Assembly (NCBI GenBank): GCA_025355225.1 | Contig: JANYAB010000039.1 | Coordinates: 1 to 6,139 of the forward strand | Source: Bacteroidota bacterium | Lineage (GTDB): Bacteria > Bacteroidota > Bacteroidia > Sphingobacteriales > Sphingobacteriaceae | DNA: 6,139 bases | Direction of reading: 5' to 3' | In this document: in pieces, positions 1 through 6,094 of the stretch | Layout: every line of letters begins with the position of its first letter | Position numbering within the stretch: position 1 is the first letter of the stretch | Program-made: the position numbers and the translations under genes | The notes under the pieces: model-generated | The model's database searches: none | What the model saw: the letters and a program-made list of their open reading frames with translations, nothing else | What the model was told of the DNA's origin: nothing

Positions 1-240
1 GGACTCCTTTGGAGCAGCGCAAAGGCATTGTGCGCAAAGAAGCATCTCTGCTGACAAGCGCTTTTGGTTACTTTTGGCGCCCCAAAAGTGACTAAGCCCA
101 GCGGCTATGAGCGGAACGATGATTATTTTTAGCAAAATCTCAATGCCTTGTAAGGTTCTCACCCGCACCGTAACACAAACTCTCACTTAGGAAATGACAT
201 CGGTGATCTCTTATTTCTTTATCAAGATATATTTTATCTA
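1..240. other. Intergenic region beyond the gldN terminator, no supported gene
   Basis: No convincing gene is visible. A plus-strand frame is open from base 3 to a TAA at 93-95 (30 codons, ending SAFGYFWRPKSD). It could be the 3' end of a convergent gene entering from the left. However, its last third is the inverted repeat at 66-93, so it may simply be repeat DNA that happens to be open. Small hairpins are present at 4-14 (CTCC/GGAG), 17-35 (GCGCA/TGCGC) and 225-239 (AGATA/TATCT). The stretch 96-224 shows nothing recognisable: no tRNA-like fold, no array and no gene-like frame. Confidence 0.5.
66..93. repeat. Inverted repeat, 12-bp stem with 4-nt loop
   Basis: The left arm at 66-77 (GGTTACTTTTGG) pairs with the right arm at 82-93 (CCAAAAGTGACT) around the loop CGCC (78-81). 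Eight pairs next to the loop are perfect. The outer four include two G-U wobbles when read as plus-strand RNA. CTTTTGG also occurs as a direct repeat at 61-67 and 71-77. No T-run follows on either strand, so it is a poor terminator. The form resembles short dispersed palindromic elements found between bacterial genes, but dispersal cannot be shown from one copy. Confidence 0.6.
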
Positions 241-281
241 TAAAACTAAAAAGTCCTAAGCCGGATACGACTTAAGACTTT
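241..281 (-). terminator. Rho-independent terminator of the gldKLMN operon
   Basis: Read on the minus strand, bases 281-268 pair with 263-250 in a 14-bp stem closed by the tetraloop TATC (267-264). Two of the pairs (275/256 and 270/261) are G-U wobbles. These wobbles become mismatches in a plus-strand transcript, so the hairpin is better suited to minus-strand RNA. The stem runs into a U-rich tail, UUUUU-AG-UUUU (252-242), the first U's of which close the stem. It starts 23 bases after the gldN stop codon, which fits the end of the operon. Confidence 0.8.
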
Positions 282-303
282 CAACTGAAGACTTTAGATT
301 TAA
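269..303. repeat. Degenerate 7-bp tandem repeat, five units
   Basis: The plus strand reads as five consecutive heptamers: GACTTAA (269-275), GACTTTC (276-282), AACTGAA (283-289), GACTTTA (290-296) and GATTTAA (297-303). The consensus is GACTTWA. The block fills the space between the gldN stop codon and the terminator loop, and its first two units form one arm of the terminator stem. The other arm (250-260) carries a related sequence in inverted orientation. Confidence 0.55.
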
Positions 304-304
304 C

Positions 305-1267
305 TTAATATTGCCACAAATTCAATTCCCAATCCATCAATTGCTTCTTCACCCGCTCGGCTTCGTAAAGCTTATCTATGCCCTGGGCGTAATCTTTAAT
401 ACGTTCATCCTTATCGTTAGATACCTTAACAATGTAGCTGGTAAAAATCCTTTTCATAAACACATCATCAAAGCTTAAACCGGTTGCATCACTATTTCTG
501 CTTACTGCTTCCTTGGTGGCTAACAGCGGACGCGCTTCAGGGAAATATATCCAGAAGGCGGGTTGATAGTCCCCCTCGACGCCACCAATTTTTACTTTCA
601 CTAACGGCGCTATACCAACAATGCGCGGCTCAAAAACAGAACGCTGCCTGTCAAATATCCAGTCCTCCTTTATACGGAATTTCACCACACTGTCCGGGTT
701 AAACTCACCTGCTTTTAATGACGAGCCTACTTTGTCGCCATTTTTATCAAATTTATCAACAATCACACTGTCGGCCATTTTGTTTTTGGCTTCCGCCGGC
801 TTTAATGGCTTAGAAAATCCATCGCCGTTGGGGTCGTTTTTTGGATCGGGCGTGGCATCATAGGCGGTTAATTCTCCGGCTGCGACCGCATTCATTAACA
901 CATCGATCAAACGCAATTTTGGCGATGCCAGGTATTGGTTCATTTTATCGCGCGTATCAATTTCGCGCCAAACGCGTTTAGCAAATGCCACATCCGATTC
1001 CCTTAAGTTTGGATAAGGGGTCACCTTGGCACTTAGGATATTTGCTTTTTTATAGTACCCATCCAAAGGCCTGTCAAATAGTTTTGATGGTGCCGCCGCT
1101 GTTTTTTTGGTAGTGTCACCCGTAAAAGGACGGTTGGCGCCAGCGCCATTATTATTACTTACCTGCGTTTTAGCAGGTTGTTTGGCTGCGGGCTTTTTCT
1201 TTTTTTTCTGAGCAAAAGCGGTTACGCAAGCCAAGCAAAGTACAATAACCAAAATTCTCTTTTTCAT
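305..1267 (-). CDS. gldN: GldN/PorN, periplasmic ring component of the type IX secretion system
   Basis: This 320-residue protein is the partner of GldK in the ring under the outer membrane in the T9SS and gliding apparatus. The ATG at 1267 was chosen because it gives a clean Sec signal peptide: MKKR, a hydrophobic stretch, then AFA at 17-19 before Gln20. A GTG in the same frame at 1285 would overlap gldM and put extra residues in front of the signal. After cleavage comes a low-complexity basic linker, with Lys21-25 and then Pro/Ala/Lys and Asn/Gly segments to about residue 60. The conserved body follows, with VWREIDTRDKMNQ (99-111), KEDWIFDRQRSVFEPRI (200-216) and FWIYFPEARPLLA (238-250). 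Length and motifs fit the GldN family. The gene begins 7 bp after the gldM stop codon, so co-transcription is near certain, and it is the last gene before the terminator. There is no Shine-Dalgarno; the start is preceded by A-rich sequence. Confidence 0.93.
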   Translation of the reverse strand: MKKRILVIVLCLACVTAFAQKKKKKPAAKQPAKTQVSNNNGAGANRPFTGDTTKKTAAAPSKLFDRPLDGYYKKANILSAKVTPYPNLRESDVAFAKRVWREIDTRDKMNQYLASPKLRLIDVLMNAVAAGELTAYDATPDPKNDPNGDGFSKPLKPAEAKNKMADSVIVDKFDKNGDKVGSSLKAGEFNPDSVVKFRIKEDWIFDRQRSVFEPRIVGIAPLVKVKIGGVEGDYQPAFWIYFPEARPLLATKEAVSRNSDATGLSFDDVFMKRIFTSYIVKVSNDKDERIKDYAQGIDKLYEAERVKKQLMDWELNLWQY

Positions 1268-1274
1268 AACGTTT

Positions 1275-2804
1275 TTAATTTGCACTCAAAATAATATCAT
1301 CCAATCCACGTTGCCCACCGGGGCCAGTAGCAAGTATGTTTCCAAATACAATTTTTGTACCTGGAGTTATCGTATTTAAAGCCGATTTCATAGCAGGTGT
1401 TAATTCGCTGCCGGTACTGTTCATTATAATAGCATCCTGCCTTGGTTTAAGAATAACCATCGTAAACCGCACCACGTCAAACTTAATATCAAAATAAAAG
1501 TTCTCCAGTTTTGCAAACAGTCTGTCCTGCGCTTTTAAGTTAGCAGCGCTTGTAGTTCCACTGCTTTTACCTGCAAATTGAGGCTTAGGATCAGGTATCC
1601 GTTTAATACGGAATAAGGTTGAACCTAAAACGGCTGTTTTGCCGGGCGCAAGCTCACCTGATACAGCAATATTAGCGTCACCGGGAGAAGTCACTGTAAT
1701 TTCATATTTCCCATCTTTACCGGTATATGAGCCATTGCTTACGCTTATTCTTAATTTCTCCTTAGGTATACCAGGTGCAGATATGGAAACCGGGTTTGGC
1801 ACACCGATAAACAGTACGTTCATTTTATCAGGTGATACCACTGCGGACGGCTTTGCAACCTGGTAAGTTTGAGGGGGTGTTTTGTATTCCTTAATTGTAC
1901 CATCTGTTTGTTTTACCCGTATGGTACCTATCCATGTACGCATACCTTCGCTTCCTGTGCTTCCACTGTACTTCCCTTTACCGCTTTCAGTAGGAAGTTT
2001 TGAGCCATCCACTGTAATTTCGGGGGTCGATTTTGAATCAGAAGCTGTCAGGAACACTTCGGCTGTATAAGGTTGTCCTACCAATACATAGCTTGTAGGG
2101 GCAACAGCGACTGCTGAAAACTGGTCGAGGTTAACTACCGCCTGGTCAACTTTGCCTAATATCTTTTTTACTGTTTCACTTTCCGCATTTTTAGTATCGG
2201 CTTGTATTTTAGCTAAGGTGGTTAAAGTTGCGCCCAACGGAATACCATCACCAAAATAGGCCTCATCCCAATGGCGGTTTAAGCCAGCTTTGGGTGGAGG
2301 ATCATTCGCATTGAGGGAAAAATTAACTGTTGCGCGATCTTTAGGATCAAGCAAATTGAGCAATTGCGCGCGTGTATCTTCGATCTTCTTTTTTAACACC
2401 TCCGCATTTTTTTGGTTGATCATGACCCTCGGCGAAATGTCAAGGTTATCCCTTGCATCAACGTCACCGATGGCAGGATTAAAACCACCGCCCTCTTTAG
2501 TTAATTTTGCTTTTAAAGTTTCAATATAAGTATTAAGTTCATTGGCAACTTTGCTAGCCTCCCTGGCTTTCGCTAAAACAGGTTTTGCTCTTTCGGGTTG
2601 TTCCTTCAGTTTGGTTGCTTCAAAGGCGGTGTAAGTATTATCAATACTGGTTGTAACATTGCCCCTTGATTTATCCAAACTAACGGTAATATTTCTAAAT
2701 GCGTCCAGTAAACTATCCGGCACGTTCAGGGCAATTAAGCCTAAAAGCACAAGATAAAGTATACCTATCATTCGCTGTCTTGGGGTTTCCTTGCCTCCGG
2801 CCAT
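1275..2804 (-). CDS. gldM: GldM/PorM, motor and periplasmic shaft subunit of the type IX secretion system
   Basis: This 509-residue inner-membrane protein is complete and of normal family length. A short basic cytoplasmic N-terminus (MAGGKETPRQR) is followed by a single membrane helix at about 12-28 (MIGILYLVLLGLIALNV). The rest is periplasmic. A helical domain occupies roughly 30-225, including the family-like segment around 178-201 (HWDEAYFGDGIPLGATLTTL). Three beta-rich domains follow at about 226-318, 320-403 and 404-509; these limits are estimated from the known GldM/PorM structures. Recognisable family segments are VLVGQPYTAEVF (240-251), NVLFIGVPNPVSIS (329-342), FRIKRIPDP (398-406) and the C-terminal FGNILATGPGG (487-497). 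In the family, a GldM dimer threads its helices through a GldL pentamer and carries motion to the GldK/GldN ring. The gene starts 40 bp after gldL and ends 7 bp before gldN. No Shine-Dalgarno is seen; ATATAAAAA precedes the ATG. Confidence 0.96.
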   Translation of the reverse strand: MAGGKETPRQRMIGILYLVLLGLIALNVPDSLLDAFRNITVSLDKSRGNVTTSIDNTYTAFEATKLKEQPERAKPVLAKAREASKVANELNTYIETLKAKLTKEGGGFNPAIGDVDARDNLDISPRVMINQKNAEVLKKKIEDTRAQLLNLLDPKDRATVNFSLNANDPPPKAGLNRHWDEAYFGDGIPLGATLTTLAKIQADTKNAESETVKKILGKVDQAVVNLDQFSAVAVAPTSYVLVGQPYTAEVFLTASDSKSTPEITVDGSKLPTESGKGKYSGSTGSEGMRTWIGTIRVKQTDGTIKEYKTPPQTYQVAKPSAVVSPDKMNVLFIGVPNPVSISAPGIPKEKLRISVSNGSYTGKDGKYEITVTSPGDANIAVSGELAPGKTAVLGSTLFRIKRIPDPKPQFAGKSSGTTSAANLKAQDRLFAKLENFYFDIKFDVVRFTMVILKPRQDAIIMNSTGSELTPAMKSALNTITPGTKIVFGNILATGPGGQRGLDDIILSAN

Positions 2805-2844
2805 TTTTTATATGTATCTTAATCGGTAAGTATAAAATTAATTA

Positions 2845-3648
2845 TTAAGAACGTGGCTGGCTCATTGCCGATAACATGTTGCCATATATCGAATTTAATG
2901 ATCCCAGGTTCTTAGCCAAACGGGCAACCTCATTTTTAAACTGCTGTGAATCTTCTAACGATTCGTTAAAGTTTTGCATGGTCGACGCCATGTTATGGTA
3001 GAATTTGTTCATTGATTTTAAATGAGCGCTCGAATCCTGTAATTCCAGTTCGTACACTGCATTTAAGGCCGAAAGATTCTTGGCCAGGTTGTTCACCTGA
3101 TCGTGATAAGCTTTTGAATCAACATTTGAGTTAGCCATTTCCTGCAAATTAGCTGATGCCTGTTCAAAGGCGCTGCTTAATTTGTCATAACTTGCACCCG
3201 CTGTTTTAACTTTTGCACTAAATTCAGTAGTGGCAAGGCCAGCATCAGCTACACTTGATATCGTGCTCACCTTATCACCAAAAGTTCTTAAACCATCACC
3301 AAGGCTGGTGATCAGTTCAGGGCCAATCTTAGCATCTGCCAACATTTTATCTAAAGCCGCGGTGCTCGAAACACCACCACCACCGCCCAATTGGGATGAT
3401 TTTGGCAATTCTCCCTGGAAATCTTCACTTAGCTCAGGATATACACGCGTCCAATCAATATGTTCTTCAATATTTTCTCTTTGAAAACCTAATAAACCGA
3501 ATAGTATTGCCTCCACACTTAATCCCATTGTAATAAAATAGGTTGCTCCTGGCCAGTGCAGTATCTTAAACATCAAGCCAATGATTACAACGGTTGCTCC
3601 CCAGGATACGATATTGGTAATGCCGTAAGGTTTTTTCTTCCCTGCCAT
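2845..3648 (-). CDS. gldL: GldL/PorL, inner-membrane motor (stator) subunit of the type IX secretion system
   Basis: This 267-residue protein has two closely spaced membrane helices, about 13-30 and 37-55, joined by the short turn HWPGA. Lys28 at the end of helix 1 and Glu46 in the middle of helix 2 sit where the GldL family keeps charged residues linked to proton-motive-force use. This assignment is by position, not alignment. The cytoplasmic part starts with a conserved amphipathic stretch (REN...WTRVYPEL, 57-73), then a five-glycine linker (88-92) and a long helical, coiled-coil-like tail. The tail holds an internal repeat: residues 181-203 and 237-259 align at an offset of 56, both with LAKNL followed by LN and a Tyr. 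GldL pentamers surround the GldM helices. The ATG at 3648 is the only sensible start. It lies 51 bp after the gldK stop codon in AT-rich DNA without a Shine-Dalgarno. Confidence 0.96.
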   Translation of the reverse strand: MAGKKKPYGITNIVSWGATVVIIGLMFKILHWPGATYFITMGLSVEAILFGLLGFQRENIEEHIDWTRVYPELSEDFQGELPKSSQLGGGGGVSSTAALDKMLADAKIGPELITSLGDGLRTFGDKVSTISSVADAGLATTEFSAKVKTAGASYDKLSSAFEQASANLQEMANSNVDSKAYHDQVNNLAKNLSALNAVYELELQDSSAHLKSMNKFYHNMASTMQNFNESLEDSQQFKNEVARLAKNLGSLNSIYGNMLSAMSQPRS

Positions 3649-3699
3649 AATAATTTAATAAATAGTTAGAATTTAATTAGGTGATTTAAAAATATAAGT

Positions 3700-5016
3700 T
3701 TAGTGTTTGTCCTTGATATCGCGGCCCAGATAATGGGTTACGCAACGGAAACCAATATATGATTTTGCAGTATCCTGGTATTCATAAGTACGGGTAGAAT
3801 TTTGAAGAAAATAGCCAACGTCTTTCCATGAACCGCCTCTTACAACTTTGCGCTTCAGTACCGGCGGGTCACTCGGTTTCGCCTCATAGTTAAATGTTGG
3901 CGCCAGGTCATGAACGAAAGTAGATGCAGATTCGTCAAAAGCTGATTGTGTCCACTCGGCCACATTACCTGCCATGTTATACAATCCATAATCATTGGGG
4001 AAATAGGAACGGACATTTACCGTATATGCGCCGCCGTCATCAGTATAGTTACCTCTGCCAGGCTTAAAGTTAGCCAGCAGGCATCCTTTAGCATTCTTTA
4101 TATAAGGGCCGCCCCATGGATAATCGGTACCTATCCTACCACCTCTCGATGCATATTCAAACTCAGTCTCGGTAGGTAGATTATAAGGAGCACGATGCGG
4201 TAAAGCGCGCGAATCTTTATAGTTTTCGTTGTAGCGTGTGCGCCACATATTAAATGCCCTTGCCTGGCGCCAGGTTACCCCAACAACGGGGTAGTTACGG
4301 TATGCGGGATGCGAAAAATAACCTTCAACCATTGGCTCGTTGGCAGCGTATGAAAAATCGCTTAACCAACACAACGTATCGGGATAAACAGGTACGGTGT
4401 CGCGCAGGATGAAATCAGAGCGCCTTTTTGTTTTATCATTTTTATAGTCAGCCGCATCACGCAGAACCACCATAGAATAATTGTATTTTAGTAAACGTAC
4501 ATCCAGCTCGTTACGGTCAAAGATCCGGTCATCGCCCTGGTAGTACATCCCCTGCAATTTTGCTGCATTTGCCGCGGTCCCTTTTTTGCCGCCGTTAAAA
4601 GTGATTGGGTAATGTTTTACATAAGTCCAGTTTATATATTTTTTACCATTGGTATTGGCAGTGGCCCCTTTAGGTTTGATGTAGTATTTATCGTCGTGCA
4701 AATAATTAGTGATCGCGATTGAATCACGTACCCAGTTTACAAACTGCCTGTATTTGGAATTTGACACTTCGGTCTCGTCCATAAAAAATGCAGGAACAGT
4801 AACCTGTTTGGTTTGCGCGATTTGCGCAAATGTTACATCCTGGTCTGTTTGACCCATCATGAACGAGCCTGCAGGTATATATACCATTCCGTATGGAACC
4901 TCCGCCCTGAACGACCTTTGCGGCACGCCGGTAAGTTCGCCCCTGTCGCCACCTTTGCCACAGCCACTAAATATGCCGGCGACTAAAACCACTATTAAAA
5001 AGTATATCTGCTTCAT
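3700..5016 (-). CDS. gldK: GldK/PorK, outer-membrane lipoprotein of the type IX secretion system ring
   Basis: The ATG at 5016 gives a 438-residue protein with a lipoprotein signal (MKQIYFLIVVLVAG, lipobox FSGC, lipidated Cys19). A TTG 12 bp upstream in the same frame adds MILK and is less likely. The mature part is an FGE-sulfatase (SUMF1-like) fold. Recognisable segments are GMVYIPAGSFMMG (43-55), VVGVTW (244-249), LPTETEFEYASRGG (280-293), YPWG (299-302), GLYNMAGNVAEW (344-355), VVRGGSW (391-397) and IGFRCV (421-426). Only one Cys (425) remains near the C-terminus, whereas formylglycine-generating enzymes use two. The fold is therefore probably structural here, as expected for GldK. An insertion-like segment at about 105-215, rich in Lys, Asp and Tyr, separates the first block from the rest. 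GldK forms the periplasmic ring with GldN. It is the first gene of the gldKLMN operon. Confidence 0.95.
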   Translation of the reverse strand: MKQIYFLIVVLVAGIFSGCGKGGDRGELTGVPQRSFRAEVPYGMVYIPAGSFMMGQTDQDVTFAQIAQTKQVTVPAFFMDETEVSNSKYRQFVNWVRDSIAITNYLHDDKYYIKPKGATANTNGKKYINWTYVKHYPITFNGGKKGTAANAAKLQGMYYQGDDRIFDRNELDVRLLKYNYSMVVLRDAADYKNDKTKRRSDFILRDTVPVYPDTLCWLSDFSYAANEPMVEGYFSHPAYRNYPVVGVTWRQARAFNMWRTRYNENYKDSRALPHRAPYNLPTETEFEYASRGGRIGTDYPWGGPYIKNAKGCLLANFKPGRGNYTDDGGAYTVNVRSYFPNDYGLYNMAGNVAEWTQSAFDESASTFVHDLAPTFNYEAKPSDPPVLKRKVVRGGSWKDVGYFLQNSTRTYEYQDTAKSYIGFRCVTHYLGRDIKDKH

Positions 5017-5034
5017 TTTTAAAATCAAAATTCA

Positions 5035-5105
5035 GTTATATGAATATAACGCAATGAGACCCTCTAATATATCAAATTAGATTAATCAAAACATAAAAAT
5101 GTTTT
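5035..5105 (-). promoter_or_regulatory. Presumed gldK 5' leader with three inverted repeats
   Basis: Three inverted repeats follow each other between the putative promoter and the gldK start. AAAACAT/ATGTTTT (5088-5094 and 5099-5105) has a 4-base loop. TCTAAT/ATTAGA (5063-5068 and 5076-5081) has a 7-base loop. GTTATAT/ATATAAC (5035-5041 and 5044-5050) has a 2-base centre and ends 18 bases before the ATG. All are perfect. The last looks more like a DNA dyad for a dimeric protein than an RNA hairpin, because its centre is too short for a loop. High AT content makes chance matches more likely, so the function is unproven. Confidence 0.35.
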
Positions 5106-5136
5106 TTTATATGTAAACCACAGCCGCTATTACTAA

Positions 5137-5144
5137 CAAAAGTA
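5137..5144 (-). promoter_or_regulatory. Probable gldK operon promoter, Bacteroidota -7 box
   Basis: On the minus strand this reads TACTTTTG, an exact match to the Bacteroidota -7 consensus TAnnTTTG. Transcription would start near 5131 and give a leader of about 115 bases before gldK. No TTTG or TTG is seen at the expected -33 position, where TAACAATA and the edge of the palindrome at 5166-5179 lie instead. The promoter may therefore be weak or need an activator. Confidence 0.5.
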
Positions 5145-5165
5145 TAAATTAATAGTTTATTGTTA

Positions 5166-5179
5166 TAATAATATTATTA
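5166..5179. promoter_or_regulatory. Perfect 14-bp palindrome upstream of the gldK -7 box
   Basis: TAATAATATTATTA is its own reverse complement. It begins 21 bp upstream of the -7 box at 5137-5144, so it overlaps or borders the place where a -33 element would be. This is a plausible operator or activator site, but the DNA around it is nearly all A and T, so chance cannot be excluded. Confidence 0.35.
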
Positions 5180-5282
5180 AGCTACACCTTAACGAGTTAC
5201 CGCGCCGGCATTCAGAATATGGGATATTATACGATTTGCACGTCTAAAAAGTTGCAGTGAGGTTTTATAAAATTGCCTTAAC

Positions 5283-6041
5283 TTATTTATTTACCGTCTT
5301 AACATACTGTTCTACCGCCATAGTCATTGAGGGGGAACCCGGCGTTGGGGCAGGTATATCTAAAATTAAGCCTGCATCCAGAACAGCCTTATGGGTAGTG
5401 GCCCCAAAAGCAGCAATACGTGTGTTATTTTGCTTAAACTCAGGAAAGTTCTTATAAAGGGATTGGATACTTGAGGGGCTAAAGAAAGCAATTACATCGT
5501 AAAACACCTCGGCCAGGTCTGAAAGGTCGCTGCAAACCGTGCGAAACAATACCGCAGGCGTAAAATTATAGCCATTATCAAGCAAAAACTTTTGTGTTTC
5601 TTCGGCAGCGACATCCGAGCATGGGTAAAGAAATTTCTCTCCCGAATGTTTCTTTAGTATTTCGGCAAGGTCAGCAGCAGTTTGTTTGCCAAAAAATATT
5701 TTTCTTTTGCGGTACTGAATGTATTTCTGCAGATAAAGAGCTATCGTTTCTGACAAACAAAAATATTTCATCTCAACGGGCACTTCAAATCGCATTTCTT
5801 CACAAATGCGGAAAAAATGATCGGCAGAATTACGACTTGTAAAAATGACTGCTGTAAAATCAGGAAGATTGATTTTATCTTTTCGAAAATCTTTGGCAGG
5901 CACCCCTTCAACATGAATAAACGACCGGAAATCAATCTTCAGATTATATTTCTTCGCCAGTTCTGCATACGGGTTTTTGTCATTCTCAGGTTTTGGTAAG
6001 GTAACCAGTATACTTTTAACCTTTTTCTTTCTTTCTTCCAA
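5283..6041 (-). CDS. hemD: Uroporphyrinogen-III synthase family protein (HemD)
   Basis: This 252-residue protein belongs to the HemD family, which closes hydroxymethylbilane with D-ring inversion to give uroporphyrinogen III, the precursor of haem and sirohaem, in the cytoplasm. The two-lobed family pattern is visible. AVIFTSRNSADHF (64-76) lies in the first lobe, and FFSPSSIQSL (186-195) and IAAFGATTHKAVLDAG (209-224) in the second. The last corresponds to the family's conserved 'IG..T...L...G' segment. The C-terminus APTPGSPSMTMAVEQY is typical of Bacteroidota homologues. I chose the TTG at 6041 (LEERKKKVKSILV...) because the frame continues upstream only into the promoter: the apparent start at 6128 lies inside the -7 box. 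No ATG occurs until well inside the conserved region. AGGAG at 6066-6062 is too far from the TTG to be a normal ribosome binding site. HemD sequences vary greatly, so the family is clear but catalytic activity is inferred. Confidence 0.85.
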   Translation of the reverse strand: MEERKKKVKSILVTLPKPENDKNPYAELAKKYNLKIDFRSFIHVEGVPAKDFRKDKINLPDFTAVIFTSRNSADHFFRICEEMRFEVPVEMKYFCLSETIALYLQKYIQYRKRKIFFGKQTAADLAEILKKHSGEKFLYPCSDVAAEETQKFLLDNGYNFTPAVLFRTVCSDLSDLAEVFYDVIAFFSPSSIQSLYKNFPEFKQNNTRIAAFGATTHKAVLDAGLILDIPAPTPGSPSMTMAVEQYVKTVNK

Positions 6042-6094
6042 AATGTAAATTGTATATAACCTAACTCCTACTATTATATGTTGAGCGCCTTGAT

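Larger units (their letters stand above)
5017..5282. other. AT-rich intergenic region between hemD and gldK
   Basis: No gene is visible in these 266 bp. The half nearer gldK is the presumed leader with three inverted repeats; the middle holds the likely gldK promoter and a palindrome. A short GC-rich island (5200-5210, CCGCGCCGGCA) stands out from the surrounding AT-rich DNA but has no clear role. The inverted repeat AATAT-GGG-ATATT lies at 5216-5228. Just after hemD, minus-strand bases 5282-5274 can pair with 5256-5251 across a 3-base bulge, followed by T5 (5250-5246). This is a very weak terminator at best, so some read-through from hemD into gldK is possible. Confidence 0.6.

Noticed and set aside
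69..76. Plus-strand TACTTTTG, an exact -7 match
   Set aside because: It lies within the inverted repeat, no plus-strand gene follows, and the terminator on the opposite strand is immediately downstream.
484..863. Plus-strand open frames opposite gldN (72 and 80 codons)
   Set aside because: They lie antisense to a clear gene, overlap each other and show no protein-like composition or start signals.
1268..1285. GTG start of gldN at 1285, overlapping the gldM stop
   Set aside because: It would put MQIKNV in front of a well-formed signal peptide that begins at the ATG at 1267.
1639..2529. Plus-strand open frames opposite gldM
   Set aside because: They are shadows of a strongly conserved minus-strand gene and have no promoter or family resemblance.
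3372..3389. CACCACCACC-type triplet run resembling a short tandem repeat
   Set aside because: It encodes the polyglycine linker of GldL and is too short and imperfect to be a separate element.
5087..5095. Alternative gldK -7 box TATGTTTTG
   Set aside because: It has three bases instead of two between TA and TTTG and is part of an inverted repeat; the box at 5137-5144 fits exactly.
5246..5282. Intrinsic terminator after hemD
   Set aside because: Only two 3-bp helices separated by a bulge can form before T5; too weak to call, so noted only in the intergenic entry.
5257..5457. Plus-strand 66-codon frame over the 3' end of hemD with a hydrophobic N-terminus
   Set aside because: The apparent signal-like start is the complement of hemD 3' codons; most of the frame overlaps hemD and no promoter precedes it.
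5594..5999. Plus-strand open frames opposite hemD
   Set aside because: They are antisense to the HemD coding region and rich in Cys, Phe and Ile from reverse reading of AT-rich codons, with no recognisable domain.
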